A DNA stretch of 6,994 bases from Erysipelothrix sp. (GTDB lineage Bacteria; Bacillota_I; Bacilli_A; Erysipelotrichales; Erysipelotrichaceae): the NCBI GenBank assembly GCA_012511085.1, contig JAAZGU010000065.1:1-6994 (forward strand). The letters run 5' to 3'. The notes under the pieces were generated by a model, which worked only from the letters and a program-made list of their open reading frames with translations, was not told the DNA's origin and searched no databases. The position numbers and the translations under genes are program-made. Positions 1-5,391 of the stretch are shown here, piece after piece (position 1 is the first letter of the stretch; the number at the start of each line of letters is the position of its first letter).

Positions 1-22
1 AACTCCTAGGGAGTTATATTTT
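1..22 (-). terminator. Probable terminator after the nucleotidyltransferase gene (cut by window edge)
   Basis: The minus strand reads AACTCC, CTA, GGAGTT up to the window edge, a perfect 6-bp stem whose first bases belong to the TAA stop (16-14). The preceding AAAAATAT would lengthen the stem if the sequence beyond the edge continues with ATATTTTT, which would also supply the T run. That part is not visible, so the call is tentative. Confidence 0.55.
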
Positions 23-694
23 TATGTTGTATTTAATGAGTTGTTTGTAGTATTCCGTTTGTTGTTCACGCGTTGCCTGCTCTTGGAGTTTACGAATCTC
101 TTTATCCAATGTTTTGCGTGATAATCGATGCACCAAACTCGCATGCGTTGTGATGGCATCGTCCAAATCATCGTCCAGGCGTAAATCATAAACGACCATA
201 AACCGCAAAGCCCTTAAAATTCGTAGCGCATCTTCGGATAATGAGCGATCTGCATTTTTAACACTAACTAAACGACGTTCATTGATGTTCTCAACACCAC
301 TGAAAAAATCAAGGATATCGTTGTTTGCATCAATGTAAATCGCATTCATCGTAAAATCACGACGCAGAGCATCCAACTGAATGTCATCGGTCGGTGTTAC
401 CGTGCTTGGATAGCGGTATTTAATGTACTCCCCTTCGATTCGAAAGGGTGTGATTGTAATTTCACGTGTTTGATGGGTGAAACTCACGTTGAGAAATTTC
501 TTATCGCAAATAAAGTCATCGTAATTCGAAAATAATTTTTTTAATAACTCAATGGGAGCATCGGTTGCAATATCCACATCATCAAAAGTGCGCTTAAAAA
601 GCACATTGCGAACACAGCCTCCAACAAAGTAGGCCTGATAATCATGTTCATTTAAAGATAATAAAATATCTCGATACAAATCCAACGCGTTCAT
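14..694 (-). CDS. Short CCA-adding enzyme / poly(A) polymerase-like nucleotidyltransferase
   Basis: A 226-residue class II nucleotidyltransferase. The head domain has GGCVRN at 25-30, the catalytic carboxylates in DVDIAT (Asp39, Asp41), RRDFTMNA at 111-118 and DFFSG at 129-133; the neck has the nucleotide-recognition motif EDALR (154-158) in the block EDALRILRALRF. These motifs are all intact, so nucleotide addition to RNA 3' ends is likely. The usual CCA enzyme is near 400 residues, and here the body and tail that hold the tRNA are absent: the TAA stop comes right after the neck and is followed at once by a hairpin. ATG 694 is chosen because homology begins there and it lies four bases after the peptidase stop (TGATAACATG); the in-frame TTG at 757 lies inside the peptidase gene. 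No clear Shine-Dalgarno precedes the ATG, so translation is probably coupled. Whether it adds CCA, only CC or A, or poly(A) cannot be told. Confidence 0.85.
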   Translation of the reverse strand: MNALDLYRDILLSLNEHDYQAYFVGGCVRNVLFKRTFDDVDIATDAPIELLKKLFSNYDDFICDKKFLNVSFTHQTREITITPFRIEGEYIKYRYPSTVTPTDDIQLDALRRDFTMNAIYIDANNDILDFFSGVENINERRLVSVKNADRSLSEDALRILRALRFMVVYDLRLDDDLDDAITTHASLVHRLSRKTLDKEIRKLQEQATREQQTEYYKQLIKYNIKI

Positions 695-698
695 GTTA

Positions 699-1385
699 TC
701 AGTTTCGACGTCGAGACATGGTAATGAAGCGTAGCATTTGTAGTAAGGTTGAAGCAAGTGCTGCGACGTATGTTAAGGCAGCCGCTGAGAGCATGCTACG
801 TGCGTAGGTACGTTCATCCAAAGAGATGATACCTTCATCCACCAACAAAACAAGCGCGCGTTTTGATGCGTCAAACTCAACAGGCAATGTGATTAATTGG
901 AATAATACGATAATCCCGAGCATGAAAATACCTGCTAAAAACAAGGATTGAATGTTCAATAAAAATCCAAAAATCAACACAATCCAGCCAAGGTTACCCG
1001 CAACAACCGCTGCTGGTAAAATCATGTTACGCAAGGCTAAAAAGCCATAACCTTGATGGTGTTGAATCGCATGACCAACTTCATGAGCTGCAACTGAGAT
1101 TGCAGCAATTGAATTGGAACCATAAATGCCTTCTGATAATCTCACTTTTTTAGTTCGCGGATCATAATGATCTGATAATTGACCCGCTACCGCTTCAACG
1201 CTGACATCATGAATCCCTTGGCGCGATAATATTAATTGCGCCACATCCCGACCCGTGTAACGGGTATTGGCAGGCATTCTTGAGTATCGCGAGTATGCAC
1301 TTTGTACTTTCATTTGTGCGCCAAACATCAGCACCACAGCTAAAAGATATAAAATGAAATCATAGCCTCCAAAAAATAACGGCAT
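699..1385 (-). CDS. Membrane zinc peptidase, YugP/Zn_peptidase_2 family
   Basis: A 228-residue integral membrane protein resembling Bacillus YugP. The zinc-binding motif HEVGH is at 101-105, preceded by the family context SVAA and followed by AIQHHQGY; the probable third ligand lies in LPVEFDAS at 167-174. Hydrophobic segments are about 9-24, 123-142, 148-167 and 199-217, placing the active site next to the membrane. The N-terminal part contains YSRMPANTRYTGRDVAQLIL and the SDHYDPRTKKVRLSEGIY block usual in the family. ATG 1385 follows AGGAGG (1397-1392). The substrate of these peptidases is not established. The gene lies downstream of the hup terminator without an obvious promoter of its own, and it is followed after four bases by the nucleotidyltransferase gene, so the two form one unit, perhaps fed by read-through from hup. 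Confidence 0.92.
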   Translation of the reverse strand: MPLFFGGYDFILYLLAVVLMFGAQMKVQSAYSRYSRMPANTRYTGRDVAQLILSRQGIHDVSVEAVAGQLSDHYDPRTKKVRLSEGIYGSNSIAAISVAAHEVGHAIQHHQGYGFLALRNMILPAAVVAGNLGWIVLIFGFLLNIQSLFLAGIFMLGIIVLFQLITLPVEFDASKRALVLLVDEGIISLDERTYARSMLSAAALTYVAALASTLLQMLRFITMSRRRN

Positions 1386-1405
1386 GATACCCCTCCTAAC
1401 TAATT

Positions 1406-1427
1406 AAAAAGAAGCGTTACGCTTCTT
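1406..1427 (-). terminator. Rho-independent terminator of hup with the stop codon in its loop
   Basis: The minus strand reads AAGAAGCG, TAA, CGCTTCTT and then TTTAATTA. The 8-bp perfect stem closes a three-base loop which is exactly the hup TAA stop (1419-1417). With the last stem bases the T run is five long. The U tract is modest, so partial read-through into the peptidase gene 21 bases further is plausible. Confidence 0.85.
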
Positions 1428-1710
1428 GTTTTACAGCATCTTTTAAGGCTTTTGCAGGTCTGAACGACGGTGCTTTTGAAGCCGGTACTGCAATCGGCTC
1501 TTTTGTTTGAGGATTGTAACCGGTACGAGCGGCCCGTTCTTTAACCAAGAAGCGTCCAAAGCCACTAATTTCAACTCTATTTCCTTTAACTAATTCACTT
1601 TTGATTTCATCGAATAAAGCATCCACGTATTCTCCGGCTGCTTTTTTAGTAATCTCAAATTTTTCCGCTAAAGCTTCAGCCAAAGCTTTTTTATTAATAG
1701 ATTCTGCCAT
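1417..1710 (-). CDS. hup: DNA-binding protein HU
   Basis: HU is an abundant small dimeric protein that bends and compacts the nucleoid DNA. The 97-residue length is slightly above the usual 90. The N-terminal helices (INKKALAEALAEKFEITKKAAGEYVDALFDEI) form the dimer body, the turn ISGFGRF is at 48-54, and the DNA-contacting beta arm runs about 55-75 with the tip GYNPQTKE, including the intercalating Pro67 of the NP motif. The end SFRPAKALKDAV is typical of the family. ATG 1710 is set by GGAGGT six bases upstream. It has its own promoter and a terminator whose loop is its own stop codon, so it is mostly a single-gene transcript. IHF cannot be fully excluded, but the context and organism type favour HU. 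Confidence 0.96.
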   Translation of the reverse strand: MAESINKKALAEALAEKFEITKKAAGEYVDALFDEIKSELVKGNRVEISGFGRFLVKERAARTGYNPQTKEPIAVPASKAPSFRPAKALKDAVKQEA

Positions 1711-1735
1711 AAAGGTACCTCCAATCTACCTCATA

Positions 1736-1764
1736 ATAATAGCACTACTACTTATTTAATTCAA
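1736..1764 (-). promoter_or_regulatory. Promoter of hup
   Basis: The minus strand has -35 TTGAAT (1764-1759), a 17-base spacer, and -10 TATTAT (1741-1736) preceded by TGC, so again an extended -10. Predicted start is near 1729, giving a leader of about 20 bases that contains the GGAGGT ribosome binding site (1722-1717). An own promoter fits the high expression expected of HU. Confidence 0.82.
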
Positions 1765-1780
1765 TAATATTCAACCAAAT

Positions 1781-1802
1781 GCACTATTTTAGGCACTATT
1801 TT
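1781..1802. repeat. Tandem 10-bp direct repeat at the end of der
   Basis: GCACTATTTT occurs at 1781-1790 and again at 1793-1802, two bases apart; one copy spans the der stop codon (1798-1796). The core GCACTA appears a third time at 1742-1747, just upstream of the -10 box of the hup promoter. All copies have the same orientation. They may be upstream regulatory sites or chance. Confidence 0.55.
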
Positions 1803-3100
1803 TGTTTGATTTTAAAAAGTAACGAAGTTCCCGTAAAATCAAAGGTATCACGGATTTTATTTTCTAAATAGCGCTGGTATGAAAAATGCATCAGTTTTTG
1901 ATCATTGACGTGTAAAATGAACGTTGGCGGTAGCACATCGATTTGCGTCATGTAGTATACTTTTAAACGCTTTCCTTTATGCACCGGTGGTGGATTCAAC
2001 ATCATTGCTTCTATCAATATTTCATTCAACACACTTGTGGCAATCCGATTTGTGGCATTCTCATACACTTCATTGATTAATGGAATGATTTGATGAATGC
2101 GTTGCTTGGATAATGCCGATACACTTAAAATTGGAGCATAAGCCATGTAGCCAAATGCGTTTTTAATTTCCTTTTCGAATTCAACAAATGGCTGCGCTTC
2201 TTTGTCCACAACATCCCATTTATTCAGTAAAATAATAATGGGTTTGTTCAAATTATGCGCGTAGCCTGCGACATGTTTATCCAGCTCAGTGATGGGCTCG
2301 CTGGCATCCAAAACAAAGCAAACGACATCGCTGCGTTCAATGGCGCTCAACGATCGTAGCAGCGCATACTTTTCAATTTTTTCATAGATTTTGCCACGCT
2401 TGCGAATCCCCGCTGTATCAATCACAACATAGTCTTGTTGATCCACTTTAAAGTGAGAATCTATGGCATCACGGGTGGTTCCGGGGATATCACTGACAAT
2501 CACGCGCTGTTGGTTCAATAACGCATTGACAATCGATGATTTGCCGACATTGGGCTTCCCGATAATGGAAAAGGAAATACTCCCGTCCACTGCTTTAATG
2601 TGCTTCTGCGGCAACAACTCGACAACCCGATCGAGTAGATCGCCAACGCCAATCGCATGGATGCTGCTGATCGCAAACACGTCGGTGAATCCAAGATTAT
2701 AAAACTCATACATGCGATCTTGGAAAGCAACATCATCGATTTTATTGACGGCCACAATCACTGGCTTTTTGCTTTTGTGAAGCGTCTTGGCGATGCGATG
2801 TTCATTTTGTGAGATTCCAATTTGAGCATCCACAACATAAATGATGACATCGGCCTCATCGATGGCGATTTCAACTTGCATCATCACTTCTTCTTTGAAC
2901 ATTTCATCCTTAAGAACAATGCCACCAGTGTCGATGACACGGATGTCCTTGGTCAACCAATTGCAAACACCGTATAAACGATCGCGGGTGACGCCTGGCT
3001 CATCCAAAACTATGGATGACCGCTCCCCTATCAATCGATTAAATAATGTGGATTTCCCGACATTGGGTTGTCCTACGATGGCAACGATTCCTTCAATCAT
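1796..3100 (-). CDS. der: Ribosome assembly GTPase Der (EngA)
   Basis: Der is an essential GTPase with two G domains in tandem that takes part in maturation of the 50S ribosomal subunit. The 434-residue length is standard. G domain 1 has GQPNVGKST at 10-18, the switch PGVTRD at 35-40, DTGG at 57-60 and NKID at 119-122. G domain 2 has GKPNVGKSS at 181-189, PGTTRD at 206-211, DTAG at 228-231, NKWD at 293-296 and SVSAL at 326-330. The C-terminal KH-like domain follows from about 350, with NPPPVHKGKRLKVYYMTQ at 369-386. All nucleotide-binding motifs are intact. The ATG at 3100 lies within the end of cmk and has AAGGTGA upstream. No terminator follows; an 85-base gap with the hup promoter separates it from hup, so some read-through into hup is likely. 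Confidence 0.98.
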   Translation of the reverse strand: MIEGIVAIVGQPNVGKSTLFNRLIGERSSIVLDEPGVTRDRLYGVCNWLTKDIRVIDTGGIVLKDEMFKEEVMMQVEIAIDEADVIIYVVDAQIGISQNEHRIAKTLHKSKKPVIVAVNKIDDVAFQDRMYEFYNLGFTDVFAISSIHAIGVGDLLDRVVELLPQKHIKAVDGSISFSIIGKPNVGKSSIVNALLNQQRVIVSDIPGTTRDAIDSHFKVDQQDYVVIDTAGIRKRGKIYEKIEKYALLRSLSAIERSDVVCFVLDASEPITELDKHVAGYAHNLNKPIIILLNKWDVVDKEAQPFVEFEKEIKNAFGYMAYAPILSVSALSKQRIHQIIPLINEVYENATNRIATSVLNEILIEAMMLNPPPVHKGKRLKVYYMTQIDVLPPTFILHVNDQKLMHFSYQRYLENKIRDTFDFTGTSLLFKIKQK

Positions 3101-3761
3101 TTTTTATCACCTTTTGATATTCAGCTTCAATTAAAGTCACAACCGCTTCAATAGTCAAATCGGATGTGTCAATTTCAATGGCATCCTGCGCTTTGATTAA
3201 GGGCGATTCCTTCCGATGAATATCCAAATAATCACGCTCATTAATTTCTTTTAATAAGATGTCATAATCAATCGGGATGCCCTTTTCAATGTTTTCAAGA
3301 TAACGGCGCTTGGCGCGACTTTCAACGGATGCGGTTTGAAAGATTTTCAATTCTGCGTCTTTAAGCACCACGCTCCCGATGTCACGGCCATCCATCACAA
3401 CCCCTTTATTTTGGGCAATCAAGCGTTGTTGTTGCACAAGATTGGCACGTACTCCTTTAAAAATTGATACTTGCGCTGCCGCTTTTGAAACTTCGTTGTT
3501 ACGAATGGCGTGCGTCACATCCATACCATTGCAAAGCACTCGATCATCGCTTGTGAGTTCAATCTTGCTTGCTTGAGCAAGTTTTGTAATCGCCAACTCA
3601 TCGTGAACATCCACAGCTTGTGTAAGTGCTAAAAAAGCAATGCAACGATACATTGCTCCTGTATCAACATGGACATAATTTAGACGTTTCGCTAAAACTT
3701 TAGCAATTGTACTTTTACCGGACGCCACCGGACCATCGATGGCAATGTTTATTTTATTCAT
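3093..3761 (-). CDS. cmk: Cytidylate kinase (CMP/dCMP kinase)
   Basis: This soluble enzyme uses ATP to phosphorylate CMP and dCMP to the diphosphates, recycling cytidine nucleotides for RNA, DNA and lipid precursors. The 222-residue length fits the family. The P-loop GPVASGKST is at 10-18, DTGAMYR at 33-39, the insert characteristic of bacterial CMP kinases with NGMDVTHAIRNNEVSKAAAQVS at 78-99, MDGRDIGSVV at 123-132, and the C-terminal ERDYLDIHRKESPL with DAIEIDTS at 193-200. ATG 3761 overlaps the stop of the upstream gene (ATGA) and has AAGGA just before it. Its end overlaps the start of der by eight bases, and the cmk codons there contain the der ribosome binding site AAGGTGA. In Bacillus cmk and der lie in the same region but an S1-like gene (ypfD) sits between; here they are directly joined. 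Confidence 0.97.
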   Translation of the reverse strand: MNKINIAIDGPVASGKSTIAKVLAKRLNYVHVDTGAMYRCIAFLALTQAVDVHDELAITKLAQASKIELTSDDRVLCNGMDVTHAIRNNEVSKAAAQVSIFKGVRANLVQQQRLIAQNKGVVMDGRDIGSVVLKDAELKIFQTASVESRAKRRYLENIEKGIPIDYDILLKEINERDYLDIHRKESPLIKAQDAIEIDTSDLTIEAVVTLIEAEYQKVIKND

Positions 3762-4468
3762 ATGATTCCTTGAAGTTGCAATACAAAGTAAATGCCATAA
3801 GCAATCACAAACAGAAGTCCTAAAATAAAGACAACTAACAACACATTTACCAACTTGTTGGTCACATTCATCTTTTGATTAACATCACTTAAGTTGTGTT
3901 CCATGGTTTCAATAATCTGTGTCAGTTCTTGTGTTTTCGTTAACCACAAGTCCTCGTCATCTTCTGGCTCCACATCACTAAAATGTGTTTCATCAACTTC
4001 ATCAATTTTCGCAAGCACATCCTCGATTAACTCATCATGATCTGCTGCAAATATTTCCTGGATGGCTTCATGTTTTTCTTGTTCGGTGACGGGCTCTGGT
4101 TCTGCTTCGACCATCACCGCCTCACTTTGAAGCATGGACTGAATAATGTTTTCAGTTGTTTCATCTGCCACGCGTGTTCCCGCTTGCAAATTATAATCTT
4201 TGACTTCATCAATAAACTGACTTAAGAGCTCATTATTTAAGAAATCGTCTGTATCTTCATTAAACAAATCTTGATAAGCCTTTGTCTTTGCATATTTTGG
4301 TTGATAGTTTTGGGGGGCTCCAACATCTTCAACTTCATATTTCTCATCAACCATTGACAAACGTTTCGCAAACGGCGCCAGTGCATCATGATAATTGATT
4401 TTTTCCACATCTTGGGCTATCTTTTCCCTGAGTTGTGCATATTTTTTTATGCGTGTTTGATTATCCAT
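3758..4468 (-). CDS. Unknown acidic, tail-anchored membrane protein
   Basis: I do not recognise this 236-residue protein. It has no signal peptide. The first 40 residues are charged and helical-looking (TRIKKYAQLREKIAQDVEKI), residues about 41-170 are low-complexity and strongly acidic (EAEPEPVTEQE at 121-131, SDVEPEDDEDLW at 164-175), residues about 176-205 look like an amphipathic helix or short coiled coil, and about 208-231 is one strongly hydrophobic segment followed by a five-residue tail. This predicts a C-terminally anchored protein with the bulk in the cytosol. ATG at 4468 is preferred: it sits six bases after GGAGG (4479-4475), whereas the GTG at 4474 directly abuts that site. Its TGA stop overlaps the cmk ATG by four bases, so the two are translationally coupled. 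A link to cell-envelope, division or stress functions would be a guess. Confidence 0.85.
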   Translation of the reverse strand: MDNQTRIKKYAQLREKIAQDVEKINYHDALAPFAKRLSMVDEKYEVEDVGAPQNYQPKYAKTKAYQDLFNEDTDDFLNNELLSQFIDEVKDYNLQAGTRVADETTENIIQSMLQSEAVMVEAEPEPVTEQEKHEAIQEIFAADHDELIEDVLAKIDEVDETHFSDVEPEDDEDLWLTKTQELTQIIETMEHNLSDVNQKMNVTNKLVNVLLVVFILGLLFVIAYGIYFVLQLQGII

Positions 4469-4491
4469 AGTCACCCTCCATACTGAAAAAC

Positions 4492-4500
4492 ATTATATCA
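4492..4500 (-). promoter_or_regulatory. Extended -10 promoter for the tail-anchored gene-cmk-der unit
   Basis: The minus strand has a perfect -10 box TATAAT (4497-4492) preceded by TGA (4500-4498), an extended -10 of the TGnTATAAT form. No good -35 box is present; at 17-base spacing the hexamer is TTAATT (4520-4515), which falls in the tail of the ribU terminator. Transcription should start near 4485, giving a leader of roughly 17 bases before the ATG at 4468. Confidence 0.78.
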
Positions 4501-4518
4501 TATTTAAGTTTGTAAATT

Positions 4519-4547
4519 AAAAACTTATGGTTTTTCCATAAGTTTTT
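4519..4547 (-). terminator. Rho-independent terminator of ribU, overlapping its 3' coding end
   Basis: The minus strand reads AAAAACTTATGG, loop AAAAA, then CCATAAGTTTTT: a perfect 12-bp stem that ends in five T followed by AATTT. The ribU codons for the last residues (KLMEKP) and its TAA stop (4527-4525) lie inside the hairpin. Because the stem is A/T-rich with complementary A and T runs, it could also act in the plus direction, but no plus-strand gene reads into it. Confidence 0.88.
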
Positions 4548-5130
4548 GTTCGCTTATTTCTTGCGGTTGGTAATTTTGTAACCAACGCAGGATAATTGGT
4601 TTTAGTTTGGGATATAAAATGACATACACAATCGTTATAATTGTCCCCTTCAATAAGTTAAAAGGTGTGAAGGTCGATAGTATCAAACCCATACGATAGT
4701 TAAAACCTTGCGGTAACCCAAACAAGTTAAACGTAATAAAATAGTTGACAAACATCATGACAACCGTCATGAGTACGGTACCAATGATACCTGAAATCCA
4801 TTTAAACTTCTTGTCATCATAACGATACAAGATCACAATCGGTAGCATGAGCGCCACACTTGCGGCAAAGTTAGCGATTTCACCGGAATAGATAGGTTCC
4901 TTCATCAAAAACATCGCATGTAAGATGTTTTTAAGCAGCTGCACCATCACACCGGCAGTAGGTCCTGCTGCAATCCCAGTTAGGATAGCCGGAATATCAC
5001 TAAACTCAAACTTTAAAAACGGTGCGGCTGGAAATAGAAAGCCAAAGGGAATTTCAAAGAAATAAAGCGCAAAGGCTAACCCTGACATAATCCCTACTAA
5101 AGAAAACACGCGGATATTTTGTTTTTTCAT
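4525..5130 (-). CDS. ribU: Riboflavin ECF transporter substrate-binding subunit RibU
   Basis: RibU is the membrane S-component that captures riboflavin and works with the shared EcfA/EcfA'/EcfT module, whose genes are not in this window. The 201-residue protein has about six hydrophobic segments, including roughly 9-25, 46-66, 86-102, 112-134 and 158-174. RibU family signatures are FLKFEFSDIP at 38-47, GPTAGVMVQLLKNILH at 56-71, GEIANF at 83-88 and FTPFNLLKG at 154-162. The FMN riboswitch directly upstream independently supports riboflavin as the substrate. The ATG at 5130 follows AAGGAGG with good spacing. The cytosolic tail after about residue 183 is polar, and its last codons double as the terminator stem. 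It is transcribed alone between its own promoter and terminator. Confidence 0.95.
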   Translation of the reverse strand: MKKQNIRVFSLVGIMSGLAFALYFFEIPFGFLFPAAPFLKFEFSDIPAILTGIAAGPTAGVMVQLLKNILHAMFLMKEPIYSGEIANFAASVALMLPIVILYRYDDKKFKWISGIIGTVLMTVVMMFVNYFITFNLFGLPQGFNYRMGLILSTFTPFNLLKGTIITIVYVILYPKLKPIILRWLQNYQPQEISEQKLMEKP

Positions 5131-5148
5131 TTTTTCCTCCTTACAAAT

Positions 5149-5200
5149 AAAAAAACCGAGAAATACCCGGGCAAATTAAAAAGAAAGTATGTACTTCTTT
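5149..5200 (-). terminator. Riboswitch expression platform: alternative hairpin and terminator
   Basis: Two hairpins lie between the aptamer and ribU. The first (5200-5180) pairs AAAGAAGTA with TACTTTCTTT with one bulged base and a very tight loop. It uses the 3' strand of P1, so it and the closed aptamer exclude each other. The second (5170-5156) is CCGGG / CTCGG with loop TATTT, one G-U pair and a run of seven T (5155-5149): a short intrinsic terminator. There is no anti-Shine-Dalgarno pairing to the AAGGAGG at 5142-5136, so control is probably by transcription termination when FMN is bound. Which hairpin is the antiterminator is inference; TGCCC at 5173-5169, overlapping the terminator's 5' arm, could also pair with GGGCA at 5291-5287 of the aptamer. 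Confidence 0.72.
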
Positions 5201-5298
5201 CATCCAGACTATACTGTCGCCACTAGAATCACACTAGTTCATGCCATATGGCTCGCGGGGTTTACCGCCGGTCGGGAATTGCACCCTGCCCTGAAGTA
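5192..5298 (-). promoter_or_regulatory. FMN riboswitch aptamer (RFN element)
   Basis: This leader RNA binds flavin mononucleotide and turns down the riboflavin uptake gene behind it. All conserved RFN blocks are present in order on the minus strand: CTTCAGGGCAGGGTG, AATTCCCGACCGGCGGT, CCCGCGAGC, GGCATGA, GGCGACAGT and ATAGTCTGGATGAAAGAAG. The closing stem P1 pairs TACTTC (5298-5293) with GAAGTA (5197-5192). Two variable arms are visible as hairpins: a self-complementary GCCATATGGC at 5252-5243 and ACTAG/CTAGT at 5238-5222. The downstream gene is the riboflavin transporter ribU, as expected. Confidence 0.97.
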
Positions 5299-5308
5299 TT
5301 GCATTGAC

Positions 5309-5337
5309 ATGATAGCAAGGTTTCTTTAGCTTGTCAA
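5309..5337 (-). promoter_or_regulatory. Promoter of the FMN riboswitch-ribU transcript
   Basis: The minus strand has a consensus -35 box TTGACA (5337-5332), a 17-base spacer, and a -10 box TATCAT (5314-5309) preceded by TGC, which makes it an extended -10. Transcription should start near 5302, only a few bases before the first paired base of the riboswitch aptamer at 5298. This is the best vegetative promoter in the window, consistent with strong initiation that is then controlled by the riboswitch. Confidence 0.9.
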
Positions 5338-5362
5338 GAATTTAACAACCCCTTTTCTTCAT

Positions 5363-5388
5363 AAAAAAAATTGCCGTTTGGCAATTTT
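5363..5388 (-). terminator. Rho-independent terminator of the peptidase-efp unit
   Basis: Three bases after the efp stop codon, the minus strand forms a perfect 9-bp stem AAAATTGCC / GGCAATTTT with loop AAAC, and the T-rich end runs on to eight T in a row. It points in the direction of efp and sits between efp and the ribU promoter. On the plus strand the stem is not followed by a T run, so it acts one way. Confidence 0.93.
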
Positions 5389-5391
5389 GAT

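Noticed and set aside
695..757. N-terminal extension of the nucleotidyltransferase from an in-frame TTG at 757
   Set aside because: The 21 extra residues overlap the end of the peptidase gene, have no family similarity and no Shine-Dalgarno; the ATG at 694 sits four bases after the peptidase stop, where homology begins.
2463..3576. Plus-strand open frames opposite der and cmk (and a minus-strand out-of-frame one at 2515-2757)
   Set aside because: They lie wholly inside strongly conserved genes, have no ribosome binding sites and give compositionally odd, unrecognisable proteins; they are shadows of the real frames.
4469..4474. GTG start at 4474 for the tail-anchored protein
   Set aside because: The GGAGG site directly abuts this GTG, leaving no spacing; the ATG at 4468 is six bases away and fits.
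5304..5337. TTGACA at 5304-5309 on the plus strand as a divergent promoter, or as an inverted repeat with the ribU -35 box
   Set aside because: No -10 box lies at the right distance on the plus strand and no plus-strand gene follows; the 6-bp dyad with a 22-base gap is explained by the -35 consensus plus chance.
5342..5362. Tiny ATG-to-TAA frame (MKKRGC) on the minus strand before ribU
   Set aside because: It lies upstream of the ribU promoter and downstream of the efp terminator, so it would not be in a stable transcript, and it has no ribosome binding site.
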